Assembly: GCA_030665785.1 (NCBI GenBank)
Contig: DAOUZA010000007.1
Span: 1-32,177 of the forward strand
Length of the DNA stretch: 32,177 nt
Reading direction: 5' to 3'
Source: Dehalococcoidia bacterium
GTDB taxonomy: Bacteria > Chloroflexota > Dehalococcoidia > GIF9 > AB-539-J10
Part shown: piece after piece, positions 7,137 to 15,102 of the stretch
How the letters are laid out: every line of letters begins with the position of its first letter
Numbering within the stretch: position 1 is the stretch's first letter
Notes under the pieces: generated by a model
The model's input: the letters and a program-made list of their open reading frames with translations, nothing else
What the model was told of the DNA's origin: nothing
Database searches by the model: none
Position numbers and translations under genes: made by a program

Positions 7137-7910
7137 ATGAAACCAGTAGTAGTCAAAATAGGCGGTAGCACTTTAGGCAACCGGGATACCATCCTGCAGG
7201 ACTTAGTGGCACTCCAAAAGCAAGGGGTGCCTTTAGTAGTAGTTCATGGTGGTGCTCAGGAGGTTTCCCATTGGCTTGCCAAGCTTGGCATTCCCACCAG
7301 CTTCATAAATGGGCTCAGAGTTACCGATGCTGAGACCTTAAAGGTGGTTACCGCAATACTCAGCGGGCTGGTTAATAAAGAGCTGGTGGTTGGCATTCAA
7401 GCCTTAAAGGGGAAGGCGATAGGCATAAGCGGAAGCGATGGCAATTTGCTCCAGGCAAAGCTCAAGAACTCCGAGCTGGGCTACACTGGCGAAATTGTAG
7501 CCACTGACCCTACCCCATTGAACATACTGCTACAATCAGGATATATGCCTGTGGTAGCGCCAATAAGCTTTGGGGAAGTCAACGGCAAGTTAACATTGCT
7601 CAATGTCAATGGCGATGCCGCTGCTGGAGAAATAGCTACCGCATTAGTGGCACAGAAACTCATCTTCCTTACCGATGTGGATGGTATCTACGATAGCTCA
7701 GGGAAGCTAATTTCCAGACTTACTATTGATGAGGCAAACAAAATGCTCAACCTTGGTACAGCTTCTGGAGGAATGTTCCCCAAAATAGAAGCGAGCATCA
7801 AAGCTCTTTCGGCAACACCTATTGCGCGTATCATCAATGGTAAAATACCCCGCGCTTTAATCAACGCGATGGAAAACGGGATTGGAGGAACAAGCATTGT
7901 CCCAAAGTAA
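7137..7910 (+). CDS. argB: Acetylglutamate kinase
   Basis: Phosphorylates N-acetylglutamate, the second step of arginine synthesis. The 257-residue protein has the amino-acid-kinase fold marks: VVVKIGGST (4-12, phosphate-binding lysine), VVHGGAQEV, LNVNGDAAAGEIATAL, TDVDGIYDSSGKL and SGGMFPKIEA. It is short at the N terminus compared with arginine-feedback-regulated enzymes, which carry an extra N-terminal helix. This suggests a hexamerisation-free, arginine-insensitive form (inference). It starts 19 bases after argJ with only a weak upstream AGG. Its 3' end overlaps the start of argD. Confidence 0.94.
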   Translation: MKPVVVKIGGSTLGNRDTILQDLVALQKQGVPLVVVHGGAQEVSHWLAKLGIPTSFINGLRVTDAETLKVVTAILSGLVNKELVVGIQALKGKAIGISGSDGNLLQAKLKNSELGYTGEIVATDPTPLNILLQSGYMPVVAPISFGEVNGKLTLLNVNGDAAAGEIATALVAQKLIFLTDVDGIYDSSGKLISRLTIDEANKMLNLGTASGGMFPKIEASIKALSATPIARIINGKIPRALINAMENGIGGTSIVPK

Positions 7911-9126
7911 CGACTGGCAAAAACTGGCGGACAGGCTATTTCTAAACACTGTAACCAGACTCCCCGTGACTTTAGTTCGTGGAGAAGGAGCCCGAGTATG
8001 GGATGACCAGGGGAAACAATATCTTGACTTCGTCGGTGGATGGGCTGTTGATAGTCTGGGACATTGCCACCCCGCTTTAGTAAATGCCCTGAAAGAACAA
8101 GCTAAAACGCTTATCCAGGCATCCAACCAGTTTTACACTGTCCCGGCGATAAAGCTAGCCCGGCTTTTATCAGAAAATAGCTGCCTTGATAGAGTTTTCT
8201 TCTGCAACAGCGGCGCTGAAGCTAATGAAGGAGCAATAAAGCTAGCCAGGAAATATGGTAAAATTCATCTCAAAGGTGCTTATGAAATTATCACCACCTA
8301 TGGTTCCTTTCACGGCAGAACACTGGCTATGACTGCGGCTACAGGGCAACGTAAATTTCAGGACCCGTACACCCCTCTGCCTGACGGCTTCATAAATGTG
8401 GAGTATAACGACATTGAAGCGATAAAAAGAGCGACAAATGAGCGAACCTGCGGGGTAATGCTGGAGCCAATTCAGGGTGAAGGTGGAGTCAATGTGCCCG
8501 ATGATGACTATCTTAAAAAGGTGGAGGATTGGTGTCACCAGAATGGAATCCTGTTCATTTTAGACGAAGTTCAAACTGGAATTGGACGCACAGGAACCCT
8601 CTTTGCCTATGAGCAATATAATGTCGAACCGGATATAATGACCTTAGCCAAAGGACTAGGAAGTGGCGTGCCAATTGGTGCCTTTTTAGCTAAAGAAAAA
8701 GCCTCGGTTTTCACCCCGGGTGAGCATGGCACCACCTTCGGCGGCAATCCGTTGGTTTGCGCCGCTGCCTATGCTACCCTGAAATATATCATTGATAACG
8801 ACATACCTGAAAAGGTTAAACGACTAGGAAAGTATTTTGTGACCGAATTAGAAACGCTGAAGCAGCAGTTTGATTTTATTACCGAAGTAAGGGGCAAAGG
8901 ACTCTTGATAGCTATGGAATTTGACCATGAGATTGCTCAGGATGTAACTATGTCTTGCCTTAATAAAGGCTTGCTAATTAATAAACTAAAGCCGAACGCT
9001 ATTCGGTTTATGCCTCCTCTTATCATCACTGAAAAGGAAGTAGACGAAGCAATTAGCATTCTTAAGGATGTCATTGCGAGCCGAAGCGAAGCAATCTCTG
9101 AGAAAGGAAGGAAATGGACAAAGTAG
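7897..9126 (+). CDS. argD: Acetylornithine aminotransferase
   Basis: PLP-dependent transamination of N-acetylglutamate semialdehyde to N-acetylornithine. From the TTG at 7897 the protein has 409 residues. GGAGG lies 8 bases upstream of that TTG, inside the end of argB. An in-frame TTG at 7882 lacks a comparable site. Class III aminotransferase marks: FCNSGAEANEGAIKLARK (102-119), GSFHGRT, LDEVQTGIGRTG (222-233) and the PLP lysine Lys252 in TLAKGLGSG. The last residues, VIASRSEAISEKGRKWTK, are encoded by a palindromic repeat (9069-9098) and its flank rather than by family sequence. The stop lies 13 bases into argG. Confidence 0.95.
   Translation: MSQSNDWQKLADRLFLNTVTRLPVTLVRGEGARVWDDQGKQYLDFVGGWAVDSLGHCHPALVNALKEQAKTLIQASNQFYTVPAIKLARLLSENSCLDRVFFCNSGAEANEGAIKLARKYGKIHLKGAYEIITTYGSFHGRTLAMTAATGQRKFQDPYTPLPDGFINVEYNDIEAIKRATNERTCGVMLEPIQGEGGVNVPDDDYLKKVEDWCHQNGILFILDEVQTGIGRTGTLFAYEQYNVEPDIMTLAKGLGSGVPIGAFLAKEKASVFTPGEHGTTFGGNPLVCAAAYATLKYIIDNDIPEKVKRLGKYFVTELETLKQQFDFITEVRGKGLLIAMEFDHEIAQDVTMSCLNKGLLINKLKPNAIRFMPPLIITEKEVDEAISILKDVIASRSEAISEKGRKWTK
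9069..9098 (+). repeat. Palindromic repeat forming the 3' end of argD
   Basis: Begins TGTCATTGCGAGC and ends GCAATCTC, matching the carA copy with small changes in the middle (CCGAAGCGAA). It is translated as VIASRSEAIS at the ArgD C terminus, in the same sense as the carA and pyrC copies. The argG Shine-Dalgarno (GGAAGG) follows immediately. Confidence 0.85.
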
Positions 9127-10316
9127 TATTAGCTTACAGCGGTGGTCTGGATACCTCAGTAGCTATAAAATGGCTGAAAGAAAAATATAGTATGGATGTC
9201 ATCACCCTCACCGTGGATATAGGCAATGTGGCTGACCTCGAAACTATCAAGCAGAAGGCACTTAATCTGGGAGCGATAAAGGCATTTGTAATCGACGCCA
9301 GAGAACCCTTCGTCAATTCCTTTGTCTTTCCTGCCCTTAAAGCTAATGCTATTTACGAAGGTCAATATCCTCTAGCCACGGCTCTTGGTCGTCCCCTTAT
9401 TGCTCAATTACTGGTCGAGACAGCTAAAAAGGAAAAAGCCGTAGCAGTAGCTCACGGATGCACCGGCAAAGGTAACGACCAGGTTAGATTTGATGTGAGC
9501 GTGGCCGCCCTTGCTCCTGAACTTAAGATAATTGCTCCAGCCAGAGAGTGGAATATGACCCGAGAGCAAACAATTGAATATGCTCAAAGCTATAATATTC
9601 CCATCCCTATCACTGTAGCCAGCCCCTATTCCATCGATGAGAACTTATGGGGCAGGAGTATCGAATGCGGCGTTCTGGAAGACCCCTGGACTGAGCCCCC
9701 TGACGATGTTTTCATCTGGACGAAGTCGCCCAATGAGGCACCGGACAAAGCAGATTACATCACCATAGGTTTCGACGAAGGAATACCAATAAGCATTGAT
9801 AGGCAGCGACTGAGTGGCGTAGCACTTATCCAACAAGTCCATGAGATAGCCTGTAAACACGGCGTGGGTCGAATTGACCATGTGGAAAACAGATTGGTAG
9901 GCATAAAGTCAAGGGAGATTTATGAAGCGCCGGCAGCCACCATGTTGACCAAAGCTCATCAGGCATTGGAAGCAATAACCCTGTCCAAAGACCAACTTCG
10001 TTTCAATAATATCGTGGCTAGCCAATATGCTGACCTTATTTATAATGGGTTATGGTTCTCGGGACTTCGCCAGGATTTAGCCTGTTATGTGGATAGTTCC
10101 CAAAAATATGTTACCGGTGAAGTAAAGGTTAAACTCTATAAGGGCAATTGCCACGTAGTGGGCAGAAAATCGCCTTACTCCCTCTACGATTATAGCCTGG
10201 CTACCTATGATAAAGGCGATGTTTTTGACCAGAGTGCCTCCCCGGGCTTCATCCATATCTGGGGACTGCCAGTGAGAACTCAATCCCAAATCCAACCAGG
10301 GGCACAACGAAGATAA
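9114..10316 (+). CDS. argG: Argininosuccinate synthase
   Basis: Joins citrulline and aspartate using ATP to form argininosuccinate. The 400-residue length is usual. The PP-loop ATP site is LAYSGGLDTSVAIKWL (5-20). Further marks are AHGCTGKGNDQVRF, the SPYSIDENLWGRSIECG segment, VENRLVGIKSREIYEAPAA and SPYSLYDYSLATYDKGD. ATG start with GGAAGG close upstream; the first 13 bases overlap argD. The C-terminal tail after HIWGLP (RTQSQIQPGAQRR) is low-complexity and its stop directly abuts the argH ATG in the same reading frame. Confidence 0.97.
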   Translation: MDKVVLAYSGGLDTSVAIKWLKEKYSMDVITLTVDIGNVADLETIKQKALNLGAIKAFVIDAREPFVNSFVFPALKANAIYEGQYPLATALGRPLIAQLLVETAKKEKAVAVAHGCTGKGNDQVRFDVSVAALAPELKIIAPAREWNMTREQTIEYAQSYNIPIPITVASPYSIDENLWGRSIECGVLEDPWTEPPDDVFIWTKSPNEAPDKADYITIGFDEGIPISIDRQRLSGVALIQQVHEIACKHGVGRIDHVENRLVGIKSREIYEAPAATMLTKAHQALEAITLSKDQLRFNNIVASQYADLIYNGLWFSGLRQDLACYVDSSQKYVTGEVKVKLYKGNCHVVGRKSPYSLYDYSLATYDKGDVFDQSASPGFIHIWGLPVRTQSQIQPGAQRR

Positions 10317-11702
10317 ATGTTACAAGGTAAAAACAAGCTAATGATAAATTATCTTGCCTCCATTCCTTTCGACCAGCGGTTATATCGCCAGGACATTGAA
10401 GGGAGCATCGCCCATGCCAGGATGCTGGCAAAACAGGGAATAATAACTGAGAGCGACGCTAAAGCGATAATCGCCGGGCTTAATTCTATTCGTGAGGAAA
10501 TTGACCAAGGAAAATTCCCCTTCAACACCGAGCTTGAGGATATACACATGAACATCGAGGCTCAGTTATTTGAAAAGATAGGCGACGTAGCCGGTAAGCT
10601 ACACACCGCCCGCTCCCGAAATGACCAGGTAGCTTTAGATATGCGACTCTTCCTCAAAGAGGAGATCCCAGAAACTATAGACAACATAAAAACCCTGCAG
10701 TCCTCCCTTGTGGAACTAGCTGAGGTAAACAAAGAGGTCATCATCCCCGGCTATACCCATCTGCAGCAAGCCCAGCCAGTCCTTCTGGCTCACCATCTGC
10801 TGGCTTACTTTGAAATGTTCCAGCGAGATAAGGAAAGATTCTCTGATTGCCTGAAACGCACCGATGTCTTACCTTTAGGTAGCGGAGCTCTAGCTGGAGT
10901 GGCTTACCCCGTAGACCGTCAATTTCTGGCTCAAGAACTGGGATTCAGCAAAATAAGCAATAACAGTATCGACGCCGTTTCCGACAGAGATTTTGTGGTG
11001 GAATTCCAGGCAGCAGCCACCTTGACCATGATGCATATTTCCCGGCTGGCTGAGGAAATTGTTCTATGGTCATCCAGTGAGTTTGGCTTCATAGAGATTG
11101 GTGAAGACTTCACCACAGGCTCAAGCATTATGCCTCAAAAGAAGAATCCTGATGTCGCCGAGCTAGCCCGGGGCAAGACGGGACGGATATATGGAAATCT
11201 AATGTCCATCATCACCACTATGAAAGCCTTGCCATTAGCCTATAACCGAGATATGCAAGAGGATAAACAGGGACTTTTTGATACTCTGGATACTTTGCAT
11301 TCCACCTTAGAAGTATTTGCTGAAATGCTGAAGACTATCAAAGTCAATACCAAGCGTGTCCGTGAGGCTATTAAAGATTACATTCTAGCTACCGATTTAG
11401 CCGACTATCTGGTGAAGAAAGGCGTGCCATTTCGAGAGGCACATAGTGTGGTGGCTAAACTCAGTGAATATGCCATTAATGCCGAAAAAAGCTTCCATGA
11501 GCTTAGCTTAAGCGAATATCGCAATTTTAGTCCCCTATTTGGTAAAGACGTGTATAATATTACTTTAGAATCCTCTATAGCTTCCCGAAATATCCTCGGT
11601 GGAACCGCTGCAAGTCAGGTAGAAGTAGCACTGAAAAAAGCGAGAAAACTATTGCGTATAGAGAGTTCACCAGAGAGAAAACGTGGAAAGCAACAAGGTT
11701 AA
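10317..11702 (+). CDS. argH: Argininosuccinate lyase
   Basis: Splits argininosuccinate into arginine and fumarate. Of 461 residues, the fumarase/aspartase-superfamily signature GSSIMPQKKNPD is at 268-279 and its serine is the usual catalytic base. HTARSRNDQ (96-104) and GYTHLQQAQP (145-154) are also present. The N terminus is unusual: most ArgH proteins begin with a WGGRF segment, while here the protein enters the family at about residue 4 (GKNKLMINYLASIPFDQRLY) without it. The ATG follows the argG TAA with no gap and in the same frame. The C-terminal tail is basic (SSPERKRGKQQG) and overlaps rpe by 20 bases. Confidence 0.95.
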   Translation: MLQGKNKLMINYLASIPFDQRLYRQDIEGSIAHARMLAKQGIITESDAKAIIAGLNSIREEIDQGKFPFNTELEDIHMNIEAQLFEKIGDVAGKLHTARSRNDQVALDMRLFLKEEIPETIDNIKTLQSSLVELAEVNKEVIIPGYTHLQQAQPVLLAHHLLAYFEMFQRDKERFSDCLKRTDVLPLGSGALAGVAYPVDRQFLAQELGFSKISNNSIDAVSDRDFVVEFQAAATLTMMHISRLAEEIVLWSSSEFGFIEIGEDFTTGSSIMPQKKNPDVAELARGKTGRIYGNLMSIITTMKALPLAYNRDMQEDKQGLFDTLDTLHSTLEVFAEMLKTIKVNTKRVREAIKDYILATDLADYLVKKGVPFREAHSVVAKLSEYAINAEKSFHELSLSEYRNFSPLFGKDVYNITLESSIASRNILGGTAASQVEVALKKARKLLRIESSPERKRGKQQG

Positions 11703-12351
11703 ATTAGCGCCATCAATTCTTAGTGCTGATTTTGCTCGACTTGGTGAGCAAGTTGCCGAGGTTACCAGAGCAGGCGCTGATTATATTCACATCGATGTTA
11801 TGGATGGTCATTTTGTGCCTAACATCTCCATTGGTATTCCCGTAGTAGCTTCCCTTCGCTCCTGGACCAACTTGCCGTTAGATGTCCATTTGATGATAGA
11901 GCACCCTGAACGCTATATTTCTCAATTTGCTAAATCTGGTGCTGATATAATCACCGTCCATGTCGAAGCTTGTTCATCTCTCCACCGGTTGATTCACTCA
12001 ATAAAGGAATTAAATATAAAAGCAGGGGTAGCGCTAAATCCCACTACCCCATTAACTTCTGTAGAAGAAATTCTCCCTTATGTTGATTTGATTCTGATTA
12101 TGAGTGTTGAACCTGGCTATGGAGGGCAGAGTTTCATTCCATCATCGCTGGACAAGATATCGAGGTTACGCAAAATGCTGGATAACAAAAAGAGTAACGC
12201 TGAACTCGAGGTTGACGGCGGCATCACCATTGATAATGCAACGAGCATAGTCCAAGCTGGAGCTGATGTCCTGGCAATTGGAAGCAGTATATTTAACGCC
12301 AAAAAAGGGATAAGCCAGGCAATGCAAACATTTAGAAAGGCGGTAAGTTAG
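11683..12351 (+). CDS. rpe: Ribulose-phosphate 3-epimerase
   Basis: Interconverts ribulose-5-phosphate and xylulose-5-phosphate. The 222-residue TIM barrel shows KLAPSILSADF (7-17), HIDVMDGHFVPN (His36, Asp38, metal and catalytic), DVHLMIEHPERYI, MSVEPGYGGQSFI and EVDGGI (catalytic Asp). The start is a GTG at 11683 inside the end of argH; no ATG is available before the conserved core. Last gene of the arg cluster. Its stop overlaps the convergent rpmB stop by a few bases. The link to arginine is probably only positional. Confidence 0.95.
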   Translation: MESNKVKLAPSILSADFARLGEQVAEVTRAGADYIHIDVMDGHFVPNISIGIPVVASLRSWTNLPLDVHLMIEHPERYISQFAKSGADIITVHVEACSSLHRLIHSIKELNIKAGVALNPTTPLTSVEEILPYVDLILIMSVEPGYGGQSFIPSSLDKISRLRKMLDNKKSNAELEVDGGITIDNATSIVQAGADVLAIGSSIFNAKKGISQAMQTFRKAVS

Positions 12352-12530
12352 CGTGCTTCCTTATATTGGGTGCGCAAGCACCGGGTGCAGATATTTACTT
12401 TTTCCTTTTTGCCATTTATCATAATAGTAGTGTGATGGATATTAGGCAGCCAGCGTCGCTTGGTATGTTGCTTGGAATGGCTTACACTATAACCATGATG
12501 AGCTCTTTTACCACAAATATCACATTTCAT
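12348..12530 (-). CDS. rpmB: 50S ribosomal protein L28
   Basis: A 60-residue ribosomal protein of the zinc-binding type: MKCDICGKRAHHGYSVSH at the start and NICTRCLRTQY near the end give two CxxC pairs. KRRWLPNIHHTTIMINGK is the conserved L28 core. The ATG at 12530 is chosen because GGAGAG lies 6 bases upstream and family homology starts there; an in-frame ATG at 12578 would add 16 unrelated residues. Monocistronic and convergent with rpe (a 4-base 3' overlap). Zinc-type L28 can be replaced by zinc-free paralogs in other bacteria; no such paralog is seen here. Confidence 0.95.
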   Translation of the reverse strand: MKCDICGKRAHHGYSVSHSKQHTKRRWLPNIHHTTIMINGKKEKVNICTRCLRTQYKEAR

Positions 12531-12561
12531 AAGACACTCTCCAACTTTCCATCCTGCCTTG

Positions 12562-12567
12562 TATAAT
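12562..12567 (+). promoter_or_regulatory. Possible -10 box for the fakA-like operon
   Basis: A perfect TATAAT lies 46 bases upstream of the ATG at 12614, in the gap diverging from rpmB. No convincing -35 hexamer sits 15-19 bases upstream, so this rests on the -10 alone. Confidence 0.3.
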
Positions 12568-12613
12568 GATGTTATCATAATACCTATGTGGTAAGCAAAG
12601 GAAAGAAAAAGAA

Positions 12614-14245
12614 ATGGAAAGAAATTCAGTTACAGGTCAGCGATTCAAAGAGATGTTTGATGCAGGAACTGCCTGGTTGGAAAAGTGTGTTCCTGAAATC
12701 AACGCCATAAATGTCTTTCCTGTCCCTGATGGAGATACCGGGACCAACATGCTGCTTACCATGCATTCTGCCATGGAGGCGGTACATCAAAACCATGATG
12801 ACGATGTTTCAGCGATAGTCGAAGCCATTGCTCATGGTGCCCTGATGGGAGCTCGAGGCAATTCAGGCGTGATACTGTCCCAATTCTGGAAAGGCTTTGT
12901 CAAAGGATTAAATGGTAACGAGCGACTTAGCACCAAAGCTTTAGCCAGGGCGTTATCGGCAGCATCGCAGGCTGCCTATGATGGGCTTGTCAACCCAGTG
13001 GAAGGCACCATGTTAACAGTGCTTCACGATTCAGCCAATGCTGCCGAAGCTGCTGCAAAAGCCAATCCCAGAAATCTAATCAAAACGCTTACTACTGCCG
13101 TGGAGGCAGCCAGAGGCTCGGTAGCCAACACACCTAACCTGCTACCTGTGTTACGGGAGGCAGGCGTGGTGGACGCCGGTGGTCAGGGTTTGTATGTTCT
13201 CCTCGAGGGCGCACTACTCTACCTTGAAGGAGAAAGCGATGCGCTAAAGCACCGAAAACCACATCTGATTTCCACAAGCGCACCATTAGCCTCGGGGATA
13301 ACTCAAATGCCCGCCGAGGTAGAGGTTCCCTACGGTTATTGCATCAATTTCTTAGTGGAAGGGCAAGATCTCAACTTGAAAAAAATCAAGAAAAACTTGA
13401 AAAAGAAGGGACAGTCCTTAGTAATCACCGGTAATAACTCTAAGATCAGAGTCCACCTCCATAGCTTCAAACCTGGCGAGATAATTGACTATGCCACAAA
13501 GCAAGGAGTATTGCACCGAATAAAAATTGATAACATGGATGACCAATATGCCGAGTTCATCAAAATGCAGCGCAAAAGACTGCCCCCGGTAGATACCGCT
13601 ATAGTAGCAATTGCTCCTGGTGAAGGTCTTTTCAAAGTATTCAAAAGCCTGGGAGCCACTATCATCATCCCTGGCGGACAAACTATGAATCCAAGCGTCC
13701 GTGAGCTGATGGAAGCAGTGGATTCAGTGCCATCAAATAATGTTATATTGCTGCCCAATAATAAGAACATCATCGTCGCCGCCTCCCAAGTTCAATCACT
13801 GACCTCAAAGAATGTTAGGGTGATACCCACCAAAACCATACCTCAAGGCATCTCTGCTCTGCTCTCCTTTAACTACGATATGAATCTGGAGAAGAATGCT
13901 TCCGCTATGGAAGAAGCGATGAAAACGGTGAAATCCATAGAAATCACTAAAGCAGTTCGGAAAAGCCAAATCAACGGTATGAACATAAAGAAGGGAGAGT
14001 TTATTGCTGTTTTAGATGACAAGGAGCTGGTAGCCAGTGGCAAAAAGGTTAAAGATGTCATTACCAATGCTCTTGAGAAAGCAGAGGCTAAAAATGCTGA
14101 ACTGGCGAGTATCTACTATGGTGCTGAAACTAAACCTAATGAAGTTAAGAAAATAGCCAGCGAAATTCAAAATGAATTTTCAGTTGAAGTTGAAACAGTT
14201 CAAGGCGGACAACCCTACTATAACTATATAATTTCGCTGGAATAA
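12614..14245 (+). CDS. DAK2-domain protein, fatty acid kinase catalytic subunit-like (FakA/YloV)
   Basis: 543 residues. The N-terminal DhaL-type ATP-binding domain (about 1-200) begins with NVFPVPDGDTGTNMLLTM, whose aspartates (39 and 41 plus neighbours) bind Mg-ATP. HGALMGARGNSGVILSQ and VDAGGQGLYVLLEG follow. The C-terminal region (about 230-543) matches the FakA C-terminal part, with PVPSN-type and ATLISFNYD-like stretches around LSFNYDMNLEKN. In Firmicutes such a protein phosphorylates fatty acids held by a DegV-like FakB partner. The next gene here is exactly such a DegV protein, which supports that role. Upstream AAAGGA lies 11 bases from the ATG. The substrate in this organism is inferred. 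Confidence 0.9.
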   Translation: MERNSVTGQRFKEMFDAGTAWLEKCVPEINAINVFPVPDGDTGTNMLLTMHSAMEAVHQNHDDDVSAIVEAIAHGALMGARGNSGVILSQFWKGFVKGLNGNERLSTKALARALSAASQAAYDGLVNPVEGTMLTVLHDSANAAEAAAKANPRNLIKTLTTAVEAARGSVANTPNLLPVLREAGVVDAGGQGLYVLLEGALLYLEGESDALKHRKPHLISTSAPLASGITQMPAEVEVPYGYCINFLVEGQDLNLKKIKKNLKKKGQSLVITGNNSKIRVHLHSFKPGEIIDYATKQGVLHRIKIDNMDDQYAEFIKMQRKRLPPVDTAIVAIAPGEGLFKVFKSLGATIIIPGGQTMNPSVRELMEAVDSVPSNNVILLPNNKNIIVAASQVQSLTSKNVRVIPTKTIPQGISALLSFNYDMNLEKNASAMEEAMKTVKSIEITKAVRKSQINGMNIKKGEFIAVLDDKELVASGKKVKDVITNALEKAEAKNAELASIYYGAETKPNEVKKIASEIQNEFSVEVETVQGGQPYYNYIISLE

Positions 14246-14262
14246 AAATTTTGAAGTATGCC

Positions 14263-15099
14263 ATGGTTAAAATTGTAACTGATAGCTGCTCCGATATTAC
14301 CCCGAAGATGGCCGAGCAATTTGGAGTCACCGTGATTCCCCTGAATGTACATTTTGGTGATAAAATTTACCGTGATAATATTGACCTGAGCACAGAAGAC
14401 TTCTATCAAAAGCTAACACAGAGCAAAATTTTCCCCACTACTTCAGTCCCTAGCCCAATGGTATTTACCGATATCCTGGACAAATTAGCCAAGGAAACAA
14501 AAGAGATATTAGTTATCACGCTTTCGCGAAGCTATAGCGCCGCTTTTGACATCTTCTTAAAAAGCAAAGAGACCCTCAAATCAAAATGCAATATTGAAGT
14601 TATCGATTCTCAGGTAGCAATAGGTGGGCAGCTAATCCTAGCCATCTCAGCAGCTGCTATGGCTAGAGCTGGAGCTACATTAGAAGAAATTGCTAATTGG
14701 GTGAGAAATGCAATTCCCAGAACGCACGTGCGAATGACTTTCCATACCATGGAATACCTAAGAAGAGGAGGACGCATCGGCAAGACCCAAGCTTTCCTGG
14801 GTGATTTACTCAAAGTAAATCCTATTCTGGGAATAAAGAATGGAGATACCTTCCCTATTGCCCGAGTTCGTAGTCGAGCACAAGCTATAGATTTTCTGGT
14901 AAATTTCGCTAAAAGCTTCAAAAAGGTAGAAGCTTTGGCCATTGAAGATGCTACCACCACAAACGAGTTGGGAATACTAGGCCAGCGTCTCCAAGGGCTG
15001 GTGCCCCAGGAACGTTTTTATCGTTCCAAGGTAAGCCCGGTAGTTGGCACACATGTCGGTCCCCACGTTTTGAGTGTCTCTGTCCTAGAAGGAGAATAA
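14263..15099 (+). CDS. DegV family fatty-acid-binding protein (FakB-like)
   Basis: About 278 residues from the ATG at 14263 (VKIVTDSCSDIT is the usual DegV start); an in-frame TTG at 14251 would add four residues, and neither has a strong Shine-Dalgarno. DegV proteins cradle a fatty acid and present it to FakA for phosphorylation. Visible are FPTTSVPSPMVF (the conserved TTS), LSRSYSAAFD, VIDSQVAIGGQ and the MEYLRRGGRIGKTQAFLGDLLKVNPIL block. Five bases separate the fakA-like stop from the possible TTG, so the pair is an operon. RecG follows 3 bases after the stop. Confidence 0.9.
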   Translation: MVKIVTDSCSDITPKMAEQFGVTVIPLNVHFGDKIYRDNIDLSTEDFYQKLTQSKIFPTTSVPSPMVFTDILDKLAKETKEILVITLSRSYSAAFDIFLKSKETLKSKCNIEVIDSQVAIGGQLILAISAAAMARAGATLEEIANWVRNAIPRTHVRMTFHTMEYLRRGGRIGKTQAFLGDLLKVNPILGIKNGDTFPIARVRSRAQAIDFLVNFAKSFKKVEALAIEDATTTNELGILGQRLQGLVPQERFYRSKVSPVVGTHVGPHVLSVSVLEGE

Positions 15100-15102
15100 A
15101 GT

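Noticed and set aside
12531-12578. Upstream ATG extending rpmB by 16 codons
   Set aside because: L28 homology and GGAGAG both point to the ATG at 12530; the extra residues are not L28-like.
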